Assembly: GCA_000720805.1 (NCBI GenBank)
Contig: JODI01000053.1
Coordinates: 1-57,906 of the forward strand
Source: Streptomyces violaceoruber
GTDB taxonomy: Bacteria > Actinomycetota > Actinomycetes > Streptomycetales > Streptomycetaceae
Direction: 5' to 3'
DNA: 57,906 nucleotides
Below are positions 50,696 through 57,906 of the stretch, piece by piece (position 1 is the stretch's first letter; each line of letters opens with the position of its first letter). A program made the translations under genes and the position numbers. The notes beneath the pieces were generated by a model. That model saw only the letters and a program-made list of their open reading frames with translations. It had not been told where the DNA came from and made no database searches.

Positions 50696-53600
50696 TTGCG
50701 ACTCAGAACTGGGTTGTTCAACCCCGGATCACGAACATCCGCCGCGTTCACCTCTGCCGTCACGTCCGTCGCCGCCCTGGCCGTCCTCGGTGGCCTCGCC
50801 GTCCAGCCCGAGTTACTCGGCCGGGACGCCGTACAGAACACGGCCGCGGCGAGCGACTCGTACGACGGCTTCGACACCGAGGCGGCCGAGCAGCTGCGCG
50901 ACGATCAGTGTGTGGCCGCCTATGGCCTGCGCACGGGCGGACCCAGCATGTTCGCCCTCGCGCAGAACGCCATCGGGCTGCCGCCCGATCAGCTCCACCA
51001 GAAGGTCAACCGGGACCTCTACGACACCACCACCCCGCTGCACCAGGCCAACGGCGCGGACAGCGTCAGCCGCGACCAGTGGCTCAAGAAGGTCAACGAC
51101 CAGGAGTACGCGTTCGCCAGCACCGTCATGGGCTTGAGCTCCTACCCTGGCGAACCGCCCGGAGAGTTTGAGATCTACGACCAGACCGGCCTGGTTCCGT
51201 GGCTGTACCAGTCGTACTCCAAGTCGGACGAGCTGTTCTCCCCGTTCTACGAACCGTCGCCCACCGCTGACGACGCCACCAAGTCCGCCGCGCTCGCGAT
51301 CGGCGACCCGCTGTACACCACCGGGGGGACTCCCGAGGAGCAGCAGGCGTGGGAGCTGTGGAAGAAGAACTCCGGGAAGATCGAACCCAATGTGCTGTTC
51401 GTTCCCAGGGTGTTCGCCGATGACGCCCGTATCTTCCTGTCCTCGGGCGGCTTCCCTCGCACCGCACCGGCCCCGGACACCCCTGAGTTCCGCGTCGCCG
51501 TCGAGGATCTGAAGGCCCGCTTCGCGTCGTGTGCGTGGCACGCCCCGATCGACCCGAACCGGGTGCTCGGCAAGGAGGTGGCGCAGGCGTCCGCCGAGTG
51601 GCAGCAGGAGATCACCTCGCAGGCCACGCAGCGGCAGCAGATCCTCGCTGCCAACGTCACCGGCACGACGGCGCTGCGGGACGGCACGTTCGCCCTAGGC
51701 CAGGTCCTGGGTCAGTCATGGCTCGCGGACTACTCCTCCCGGTGGCAGGACTACTGGTCCGCGGGCGGGCTGGGCTGGATCGACGACAGCTATGTGACGA
51801 TCGAGGTGCCGGGCGCGGCGGGCAGTTGCCTGGACGTCGCGGGCGGCGGCAAGACCAACGGCACGCCGGTCCAGATCTACACCTGCAACAACGGCGCGTC
51901 GCAGCAGTGGACGCTGGAGGGCGGCGAGGACGACCTCCACCTCCGCAATGTCGGTTCGCAGAAGTGCCTGGACGTCGCCGGGAACAAGGCGGCGAACGGC
52001 ACGAAGATCCAGATCTACGACTGCTACAAGACCGCGGGGCAGTCCTGGAAGGGCGACGTCCGTGCCGCCTCGCCCCTGAAAAGCGTGACCACGGGCAAGT
52101 GCCTGGATCTGAGCGCGTTCACCAAGAGCACGGACGCGCGTCTGTGGGACTGCAAGGACGCCAGTTCGCAGAAGTTCCGCATCAAGCCGTCCGGTCACAA
52201 CGGCACGGACAGCCCCCTGTACCCGGACAAGGCGGAGTTCGACAAGGCGAAGAAGGTCGTCACCGACGCCCAGGCGGCGGCGACGAAGTATCTGGCCACG
52301 ATCAGGACGCAGTTGGAGAACGCCAAGAAGGCGGCCACCGCGTCCGATACGGCCGAGCAGACGGCGTACGGGATCGCGGACGCGGCCGGCGCCCCGCGAG
52401 GTCGCGGTCTTCTGGTCGGTCAGCAGAAGGCGCAGGTCACCAAGGGATCCGTGGCGGCACTGACCGCGATGGTGAAGGCCGCGGAGACCGCCGAGGCCGC
52501 CACCCGCGCCTCCGCCGGCGACAGCGCGGCGATCACTCAGCGCGCGATCGCGCAGGCCGCGCAGTCGAAGGCCGAGTTCCGCAAGGAAGCCGCGCACACG
52601 GCCGAATTGCAGGCGAAGGCCGCTGCCGATGCCGCCAAGCTGCACCGGGACAACGCCCAGAAGGACAAGGAGACCGCGGAGGCCAAGCTCGCCGTCGCTC
52701 TGAAGTCGGAAGCGGACGCGAAGGCGGCTGCCGCCGACGCGCACGCCAAGCGGCTCGCGGCCGAGGCGGAGGAGAAGACGGCCAAGGCGGAGAAGGACAC
52801 CGCCGCCGCCAAGCAGGCCGAGGCCAACCAGCACAAGCAGAACGCGCAGGCCGAGGCGGCGAACGCGAAGGACGCCAAGGAGAAGGCGGAGGCCGCCGAA
52901 GCGACCGCGGTCGCGCGGAAGAACGACGCGGTCGGCGCACGCGACAAGGCCCGCGATCTGCGGGACGACGCGTGGGACGCCGCGCAGAAGGCGGACGCCG
53001 CCCGGGCCAAGGCGGACGCGAAGGAGGCGTTCGCCCAGGCTCATGAGTCCGACAGCAGTGCCCAGGAGTCCAGGGCGGCAGCGGACGCGGCCTCCGCGCA
53101 CGCGGCCGACGCCGAGGCCGCCGCCGGCCGGGCCCGGGCCTCCGCGGACGCGGCTACCCAGGCAGCAGCCGAGGCGGACGCCGCGGCCACCCGCGCCGAG
53201 GCGGCCGCCAAGCGGGCCCGCTCGAACGCGGACGCCGCCCAGGCCGCGAAACTGCGGGCGGACGCGGCGGTGAAGACCGCGACCAGCGCCGTGGCCGACG
53301 CCATCGAGGCGTCCCAGCACGCCTCCTCGGAGGCCAAGACGGCCGTCGAGCTGGCGGACGAGGCGGAGAAGCTCGCCAAGGACGCCAAGTCCCAGGCGGA
53401 CGCGGCGAACAAGGAGGCCGCCACGGCCCTGGCCGCGTCGGTGAAGGCCGCGGGCTTCGCCTATGTCACCGCGCAGGCCGCGGTCGACGCGGGCAACGCC
53501 GCCGCCCAGGTCGCCAAGCCGGCCAACGACGCGATCCAGCTCGGCTCTCCCTATGTCACCACCGACTCGGCCGCCGGCCTGGTCGTGCTGACCGGGCAGG

Positions 53601-55525
53601 CGTCGAAGTCGATCGCCGAGCAGCAGCAGGCCGTCGCCGACGCGCACGCGAAGAACGCGGCAGCCGAGGCACAGGCGGCCAAGAACATCGCCGACCAGGC
53701 AGCGGGCGACGCGAAGATCGCCTACCAGTACGCGGCCGACGCCGCCGCACACGCGGCCACCGCCCGCACCTACTCCAAGGAGGCCCTCGGCTACGCGGCC
53801 GACGCCGCCGTAGCCGCCTCCAAGGCCTCGGCTTCCCTGGCCCGCACCGTCGAATACGACCGCCAGGCCACCGCCGACGCCGACGCCGCCGACAAGGCCG
53901 CGGGCCGCGCCGAAGGCTACGCCCAGGACGCCCGCGCCTCCGCCGACCAGGCCGCCCTCGACGCCCAGGCCGCCCGCGACGCCGCAGCCGCGGCCGAGCA
54001 GTCCGCCAGGGACGCACGGGCAGCCGCCGACCGCGCCGACGCCGCCGCGACCGAGGCCGAACAGGCGGCGAAGGACGCGCTGAAGTACGCCCAGGAGGCA
54101 CAGAAGGCAGCCGAGGAAGCGGCACGCAACGCCGCGAACAAGCAGGTCTCGACCGGTGCGGGCACCGGAGTCGGCGGTACGTGGTACGTCGTCGACGAGG
54201 ACAGCATCGACATCACCGACGCCGAACAGCACGACCCCTGTGTGATCGAGATCGGGTTCGAAGGCTGCACGACCACGTTCACGGTCACCTTCAGCGCGGT
54301 GGTCGACTTCTTCCTCTGCGCCAACCCGGACGCGACGGCCAGCGCCAGCGGCTGTCCGTCCGCGGACACGGTGCTCATCGAGAGCAAGCGCATCCCAGGT
54401 CTGAAGAAGGACGTCACCCGGTACTTCTCCAAGCTGGAACTCATCCAGCAGACCCTCACCTACAAGCTCATCAAGGCGGTCCTGGTCCAGGACTTCGTCG
54501 ACTGCTGGCACGGCAGCGCCAGCGGCTGCGCCTGGGCAGCGAGCAACTTCATCCCCGGTAAGGCGTTCACCAAGGTCTTCGACGGGATCCGGGCTCTGGA
54601 CGCCGCCATGAAGACCGGCGTCGGGGTCCGCGACGCGTTCCAGGCCCTCAAGATCCTCGACCTGGACCCCGGGACCCTCGCCCAGATCGAGCGATCGGTC
54701 AAGGGCTACGAGGAAGTCACCGCCTGCAGGGCCAACAGCTTCCCGGGCAGCACGCAGGTCCTCATGGCGGACGGTTCACAGAGGGCCATCCGTGACGTAC
54801 GCATCGGCGACCTGGTCCTCGCCACCGACCCCGAAAGCGGAATCACCGGCCCGCGCCGGGTCGACGCGACGATCTATACCCCCGACGACCGCGAGTTCAC
54901 GGACATCACCCTCGATCCGCACAACGGCGGCGGGTCGCTCTCCGCTACGGACCACCACCCCTTCTGGTCGGAGAAGGACAAGAAGTGGAAGAACGCGGCC
55001 GACCTCACCCCGCAGGACACCCTCCGCACCCCCGAGGGCGACTCGGCGCGGATCAGTGGCATCCGCCACTGGACGGGACTCGCCCCCGCCTACAACCTCA
55101 CCGTCAACGACCTCCACACCTACTACGTGATGGCCGGCCGCACGCCGGTCCTGGTGCACAACACGTCCTGCCCGGTCACTTTCGCCGACTTGGGTGGCGG
55201 CAACTTCATGTCGCCCGGCGGGCTCATCTATGGCGCTGACAGGAAGTACGGCCACAAGATCAACCATGTGCTCGCCCACATGGTGCCCGATCCCTCAAGG
55301 GCGACGCACACGGTGTTCCTGGAAAACAACCCCAACAGGGTTCTTGACCTGGTGGACCAGGCATGGGCCATGCAGAGCAAGGCGATAAGGGATCCCAACG
55401 ACGCGTTCAGATTCGTGTTCTACATGGGAGAGGAAATCGGGACCAGGGGAGAGAAGTACTTGCAGATCGCGGTCGATCCGCAGACCAATTTCATTCTCAG
55501 CGCCTATCCGGTGGCTTCCCCGTAG
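50696..55525 (+). CDS. Secreted polymorphic toxin: lectin, Ala-rich coiled coil, HINT, C-terminal toxin domain
   Basis: 1609 aa. Signal sequence ~1-45; a Trp/Tyr-rich domain ~60-360; ricin-type lectin ~365-500 with repeated QxW/CLD signatures (SCLDVAGGG, KCLDVAGNK, KCLDLSAF); Ala/Lys/Glu/Asp coiled coil ~510-1150; a linker domain with paired Cys (~1150-1340); a HINT protease domain ~1343-1492 that starts CRANSFPGSTQVLMADG and ends TPVLVHN; and a 115-residue C-terminal domain (GHKINHVLAHM, THTVFLENN, GEEIGTRGEKYLQIAVD, ILSAYPV). HINT should release the last part, presumably a toxin. TTG at 50696 is used because GAAGGA lies 8 nt upstream and it gives a proper signal peptide. Confidence 0.85.
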   Translation: MRLRTGLFNPGSRTSAAFTSAVTSVAALAVLGGLAVQPELLGRDAVQNTAAASDSYDGFDTEAAEQLRDDQCVAAYGLRTGGPSMFALAQNAIGLPPDQLHQKVNRDLYDTTTPLHQANGADSVSRDQWLKKVNDQEYAFASTVMGLSSYPGEPPGEFEIYDQTGLVPWLYQSYSKSDELFSPFYEPSPTADDATKSAALAIGDPLYTTGGTPEEQQAWELWKKNSGKIEPNVLFVPRVFADDARIFLSSGGFPRTAPAPDTPEFRVAVEDLKARFASCAWHAPIDPNRVLGKEVAQASAEWQQEITSQATQRQQILAANVTGTTALRDGTFALGQVLGQSWLADYSSRWQDYWSAGGLGWIDDSYVTIEVPGAAGSCLDVAGGGKTNGTPVQIYTCNNGASQQWTLEGGEDDLHLRNVGSQKCLDVAGNKAANGTKIQIYDCYKTAGQSWKGDVRAASPLKSVTTGKCLDLSAFTKSTDARLWDCKDASSQKFRIKPSGHNGTDSPLYPDKAEFDKAKKVVTDAQAAATKYLATIRTQLENAKKAATASDTAEQTAYGIADAAGAPRGRGLLVGQQKAQVTKGSVAALTAMVKAAETAEAATRASAGDSAAITQRAIAQAAQSKAEFRKEAAHTAELQAKAAADAAKLHRDNAQKDKETAEAKLAVALKSEADAKAAAADAHAKRLAAEAEEKTAKAEKDTAAAKQAEANQHKQNAQAEAANAKDAKEKAEAAEATAVARKNDAVGARDKARDLRDDAWDAAQKADAARAKADAKEAFAQAHESDSSAQESRAAADAASAHAADAEAAAGRARASADAATQAAAEADAAATRAEAAAKRARSNADAAQAAKLRADAAVKTATSAVADAIEASQHASSEAKTAVELADEAEKLAKDAKSQADAANKEAATALAASVKAAGFAYVTAQAAVDAGNAAAQVAKPANDAIQLGSPYVTTDSAAGLVVLTGQASKSIAEQQQAVADAHAKNAAAEAQAAKNIADQAAGDAKIAYQYAADAAAHAATARTYSKEALGYAADAAVAASKASASLARTVEYDRQATADADAADKAAGRAEGYAQDARASADQAALDAQAARDAAAAAEQSARDARAAADRADAAATEAEQAAKDALKYAQEAQKAAEEAARNAANKQVSTGAGTGVGGTWYVVDEDSIDITDAEQHDPCVIEIGFEGCTTTFTVTFSAVVDFFLCANPDATASASGCPSADTVLIESKRIPGLKKDVTRYFSKLELIQQTLTYKLIKAVLVQDFVDCWHGSASGCAWAASNFIPGKAFTKVFDGIRALDAAMKTGVGVRDAFQALKILDLDPGTLAQIERSVKGYEEVTACRANSFPGSTQVLMADGSQRAIRDVRIGDLVLATDPESGITGPRRVDATIYTPDDREFTDITLDPHNGGGSLSATDHHPFWSEKDKKWKNAADLTPQDTLRTPEGDSARISGIRHWTGLAPAYNLTVNDLHTYYVMAGRTPVLVHNTSCPVTFADLGGGNFMSPGGLIYGADRKYGHKINHVLAHMVPDPSRATHTVFLENNPNRVLDLVDQAWAMQSKAIRDPNDAFRFVFYMGEEIGTRGEKYLQIAVDPQTNFILSAYPVASP

Positions 55526-55556
55526 CGTGACTCTCCGGTAGCCCCACGGAAGGATG

Positions 55557-55590
55557 GACCCGGCCGGCGCCGCACGGCGCCGGCCGGGTC
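55557..55590. terminator. Terminator after toxin gene
   Basis: Perfect 15-bp hairpin (GACCCGGCCGGCGCC, loop GCAC), 32 bp after the toxin stop. Confidence 0.9.
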
Positions 55591-55627
55591 ACCGTACTTG
55601 TACAGAGTGAGACCAGGTGCATCCACC

Positions 55628-56803
55628 ATGCAGAGTGACATCGCCCGCCGGCTGGAACGACTGAACAGTGTGGACTTCTCGGCAACGTCCGCACTTGGCC
55701 AAGAGATCCAGGCTCGGGTTTCCTCCGGAGACGTCGAGTGGGCTGCCCTGCTCGGCGCGGAGGTCGTCCGGCAGGCCCCTGCCGAGGGTGAGGATGGGGC
55801 GGCCCACGTCTTCCTGCTCGACCGCGTGCAGACGGCCCTCGCCACCTTGCCGGGCCGGCGGAGCCTGCGCGCTCTGATGAGCATGCCGGTCAGCCTGCGG
55901 CCCGGAGGATCCGCACAGGTCACGGCTGAGCGTCGCCTGGCCCGGATGGTGGCCTTGGGCCACCGTGCTGAGGACATCGCCGCGGTGATGTACGGCGAGG
56001 AGCCCGGCACCGCGGTGTCCCACGAATTCAAGGCCTGCCTCCTGCAAGAGTTGGTACTTGAAGGCGCCCCGGTCGCGGAGTACCCCGTGCTGCGGTCATT
56101 CGGGGAAACGCTCGTGAACGAGGAGCACCCGCTCGCGGTGCTGCCGCTCCACCTGCTACCGACGGAGCGGGGGCTGCGCAGGCCACCGCATGCGCCGCGG
56201 GACTGGACGTGGGCTTTGCCTCCGTCAACGGTGGCGAACCACAGTGACCAGCCCGAGCTCCAGGTCTCACCGGAAATGCGTCGGCGCAGCGCCGACGCCG
56301 ACCCGGTGGAGATCACTGTCGCGGAGGAGACCGAGGCCCTGGGCGCCGCGGTACGGCACTGGCGCGAGCAGTCCAACGGATTGGTCGCTGCGCAGGAGTT
56401 CTGGTCCGCGGACCCTGTGTCGCCGGACGACTTCGCGGCCGTCTTCGAGCGTCTGCCGCTGACCGCATGGCCGAAGGAGGAGGCGCCGGCCCGGCTGCAC
56501 TCGGCCTCCTCGGACAGGGTGCTGCGGGTGCTGCTCACCGCGGCAGTGCGCAGCCCGGCCTACGGTACCGGTCTGTATGGCGCGTACGGGCGGCTCGCTG
56601 CCTGGCGCTCCCTTGGCGGCCTGGTCGGCGCCCCCGCTGACGCCCTGATCAATCAGACGGCGGCGCTGGTCGAACAGACACACTGGTTCATCGCCGATCC
56701 CTCGTCCGATTGGTTCTACCAAGTGGCCTGGGACCTCGCCGTGGCCGCGCTGCGCCCTGGCGGGCAGGCAATCGCGGTCCTTGCTGCCACGGACACTGAC
56801 TGA
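55628..56803 (+). CDS. DUF6183-like protein, possible immunity protein
   Basis: 391 aa, cytoplasmic, helical. The C-terminus (WFYQVAWDLAVAALRPGG, AIAVLAATDTD) and the middle (FSATSALGQEIQARVSSGD) match DUF6183 proteins of Streptomyces as I know them. Position directly after a polymorphic toxin suggests immunity, but a strong terminator separates them and the protein is large for an immunity protein. ATG at 55628 lacks a clear ribosome site. Confidence 0.65.
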   Translation: MQSDIARRLERLNSVDFSATSALGQEIQARVSSGDVEWAALLGAEVVRQAPAEGEDGAAHVFLLDRVQTALATLPGRRSLRALMSMPVSLRPGGSAQVTAERRLARMVALGHRAEDIAAVMYGEEPGTAVSHEFKACLLQELVLEGAPVAEYPVLRSFGETLVNEEHPLAVLPLHLLPTERGLRRPPHAPRDWTWALPPSTVANHSDQPELQVSPEMRRRSADADPVEITVAEETEALGAAVRHWREQSNGLVAAQEFWSADPVSPDDFAAVFERLPLTAWPKEEAPARLHSASSDRVLRVLLTAAVRSPAYGTGLYGAYGRLAAWRSLGGLVGAPADALINQTAALVEQTHWFIADPSSDWFYQVAWDLAVAALRPGGQAIAVLAATDTD

Positions 56804-57109
56804 GGACGAAACGCACGTGTCGATCCCCGGGTCGGCGAGCTGGATGCAGGGCGGTCTCGTCTGATCGCGGACGTCGCGCAGGTGTATCTCGCGCCCGAGG
56901 CCGACCAGGAGTTCGCCGACCCCGTCGACCTCCCAGCACCAGCAGGCGGCGGTCGAGCAGTGGGCCGCACTGCCGTGGCCGCGCGGGATCCGCGACGAGC
57001 TGGTGGTCGGGCGATGATGGGGCAGCTGAAGCCCACCCGACGGCCAGTTCCCGTCATGGCCGGTGATCCGCGTTGCGTTCGGCAATGTACCGATGTGATG
57101 ATCTCGGGC
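56804..57109 (+). pseudogene. Gene remnant, frame-broken
   Basis: GTG at 56818 opens SIPGSASWMQGGLV then a stop. A coding-like segment (VAQVYLAPEADQEFADPVD) follows in another frame, and a third frame carries QQAAVEQWAALPWPRGIRDELVVGR ending at 57017. The pieces look like one small gene broken by indels. No intact gene seen here. Confidence 0.35.
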
Positions 57110-57724
57110 ATGGCTGAAGGAGGGGGCGGGGGCCCGGAGATGCCCAGGTCCCGGCTGTACGACTACCTGGAGATGGCCGACCCGGACCACGCGGCTGGGC
57201 AGACGCCACAGGACAGTCGTGAACAGCCGTCTGCTGCCATCCCGTTGGGGTCTGCCGTCCCGCCGACCGCTGCGGTCCCCCCTCCAGGCACGGCGGACGA
57301 CATCGCCCGCGCCCGTCGCGAATTCGCCGCGCTGCTCGGTGAGTTCCGGCGTACGCCTGTACTCGTCCCTCTCGCCGACGGCGAAGACCCGTTGGTCGGT
57401 GATTACGGCGGCGTCCGCTGGATCTATGCCTTCTCGGACGAGTCGGCGCTGGCGCGGTTCGCGATCGCGAGGGGTGAAGGTTCGCGGGAGTGGGCGTATC
57501 AGCGGGTGTTGGGAGCGCGGCTGTTGGATGCCGGTGTCCCGGCGATGGGCGTCCCGTGCGGGGTGGCGCTGGATGTGGGGAGCGAGGGCGACGGGGTGCT
57601 GTTCCCGCCGGTCGTGGGGATCGTGCCGGACTCGGCGGTCGTGGACGCGGGGACGGCGAACGGGGAGTCGCAATACGGAGAGTCGGCGTACGCGGAGTCG
57701 GCGAACGGGGAGGAGCCGCGGTGA
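57110..57724 (+). CDS. SseB-like protein
   Basis: 204 aa. Residues ~65-185 match the SseB N-terminal fold: ALLGEFRRTPVLVPL, GVRWIYAFSDESALARFA, and a GVPCGVALDVGSEGDGVLFPP segment. The C-terminus is a short Gly/Glu/Ser/Tyr repeat (GESQYGESAYAESANGE). ATG at 57110 chosen by context; ATG at 57140 follows GGAG too closely. Stop overlaps the next start (GTGA). Confidence 0.6.
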   Translation: MAEGGGGGPEMPRSRLYDYLEMADPDHAAGQTPQDSREQPSAAIPLGSAVPPTAAVPPPGTADDIARARREFAALLGEFRRTPVLVPLADGEDPLVGDYGGVRWIYAFSDESALARFAIARGEGSREWAYQRVLGARLLDAGVPAMGVPCGVALDVGSEGDGVLFPPVVGIVPDSAVVDAGTANGESQYGESAYAESANGEEPR

Positions 57725-57906
57725 GCGGTAGCAGCAACGAGCTCGGCGTCGACAGCGCTGCGGGACAGGGGCGGGGTTTCGCGAACCTGGCCCTGTCCGG
57801 GCTGGACCTGGGTCACGACGATCTGAGGTCGGCGTTCTCGTCGTTCTGTGAGCGCTGGGAGTGGGGCGTGCGCGCGCTCGTGGAGGAGGGCAACCTCTTC
57901 GCGCGC
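57721..57906 (+). CDS. WXG100-like/T7SS-associated protein, cut by window end
   Basis: The first 62 residues are visible. SAFSSFCERWEWGVRALVEEGN is a helix with paired Trp that recalls the WXG100/ESX superfamily. GTG start coupled to the SseB-like gene. Identification is tentative because most of the gene is outside the window. Confidence 0.45.
   Translation, partial: MSGSSNELGVDSAAGQGRGFANLALSGLDLGHDDLRSAFSSFCERWEWGVRALVEEGNLFAR

Noticed and set aside
51716..54511. 931-codon minus-strand frame over the toxin coiled coil
   Set aside because: Reverse of Ala/Lys/Glu repeats; no sensible protein.

Overview
The window is high-GC actinobacterial DNA, almost certainly a Streptomyces chromosome. 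The evidence is the strong GC bias at third codon positions, frequent GTG/TTG starts, a tRNA gene without encoded CCA, and host genes of typical Streptomyces type (DEAD-box helicase with an Arg/Gly-rich tail, secreted VCBS and beta-helix proteins, an Ala-rich polymorphic toxin). The central 36 kb is a complete-looking siphovirus-type prophage.

Layout. 1-10.5 kb is host DNA: a membrane metallophosphoesterase (cut by the window start), a zincin-like metallopeptidase, a Pro/Ser-rich lipoprotein, a cold-shock-type DEAD-box helicase, a secreted VCBS-repeat protein and an APC-family permease preceded by a Crp-like site. At 10508-10580 lies tRNA-Lys(TTT), the integration target. A 45-bp identical core at 10537-10581 and 46520-46564 defines attL and attR.

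Prophage, left to right. (a) A cargo module at 10.7-13.7 kb: a DUF6415-like operon divergent from an 86-aa protein, a DUF6879-like protein and a Scr1/WhiJ-type XRE regulator, with repeated GTTCAC boxes in the divergent promoter. (b) A lysis cassette on the minus strand: endolysin, holin, a membrane coiled-coil protein and, translationally coupled, a membrane-anchored collagen-like protein. (c) Tail genes: receptor-binding and Dit/Tal-like proteins, tape measure, a tail-assembly chaperone with a -1 frameshift signal (GGGAAAA), and two tandem paralogous tail-tube-like proteins. (d) Head genes: connectors, HK97-type capsid, S78 protease, portal, large terminase, a small terminase candidate and an HNH endonuclease. 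(e) A lipoprotein, then early genes on the minus strand: many small overlapping ORFs including several Cys/His-rich microproteins, an SpdB/DUF2637-like membrane-HTH protein, a DUF3987 protein and a CHC2-TOPRIM primase. (f) The switch: an AlpA/MerR-type HTH gene divergent from a leaderless XRE repressor that is co-transcribed with the tyrosine integrase next to attR. All structural, lysis and early genes are on the minus strand. The repressor-integrase operon and the WhiJ-like module are on the plus strand.

46.6-57.9 kb is host DNA again: a small Cys-containing ORF running antisense into attR, a 947-aa secreted beta-helix protein with three C-terminal sugar-binding-like repeats, a frameshifted paralogue of the small Cys protein, and a 1609-aa secreted polymorphic toxin (ricin lectin, long Ala-rich coiled coil, HINT domain, unrecognised 115-residue C-terminal domain). 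After it come a DUF6183-like gene (possible immunity protein), a decayed gene remnant, an SseB-like protein and the start of a WXG100-like protein cut by the window end.

Most noteworthy are the toxin's unassigned C-terminal domain, the prophage-borne WhiJ-like regulatory cassette with its box array, a probable stop-codon readthrough or unusual start between protease and capsid, the matched integrase arm sites at both prophage ends, and the chaperone frameshift. All functional assignments are from reading the sequence; no database search was run.
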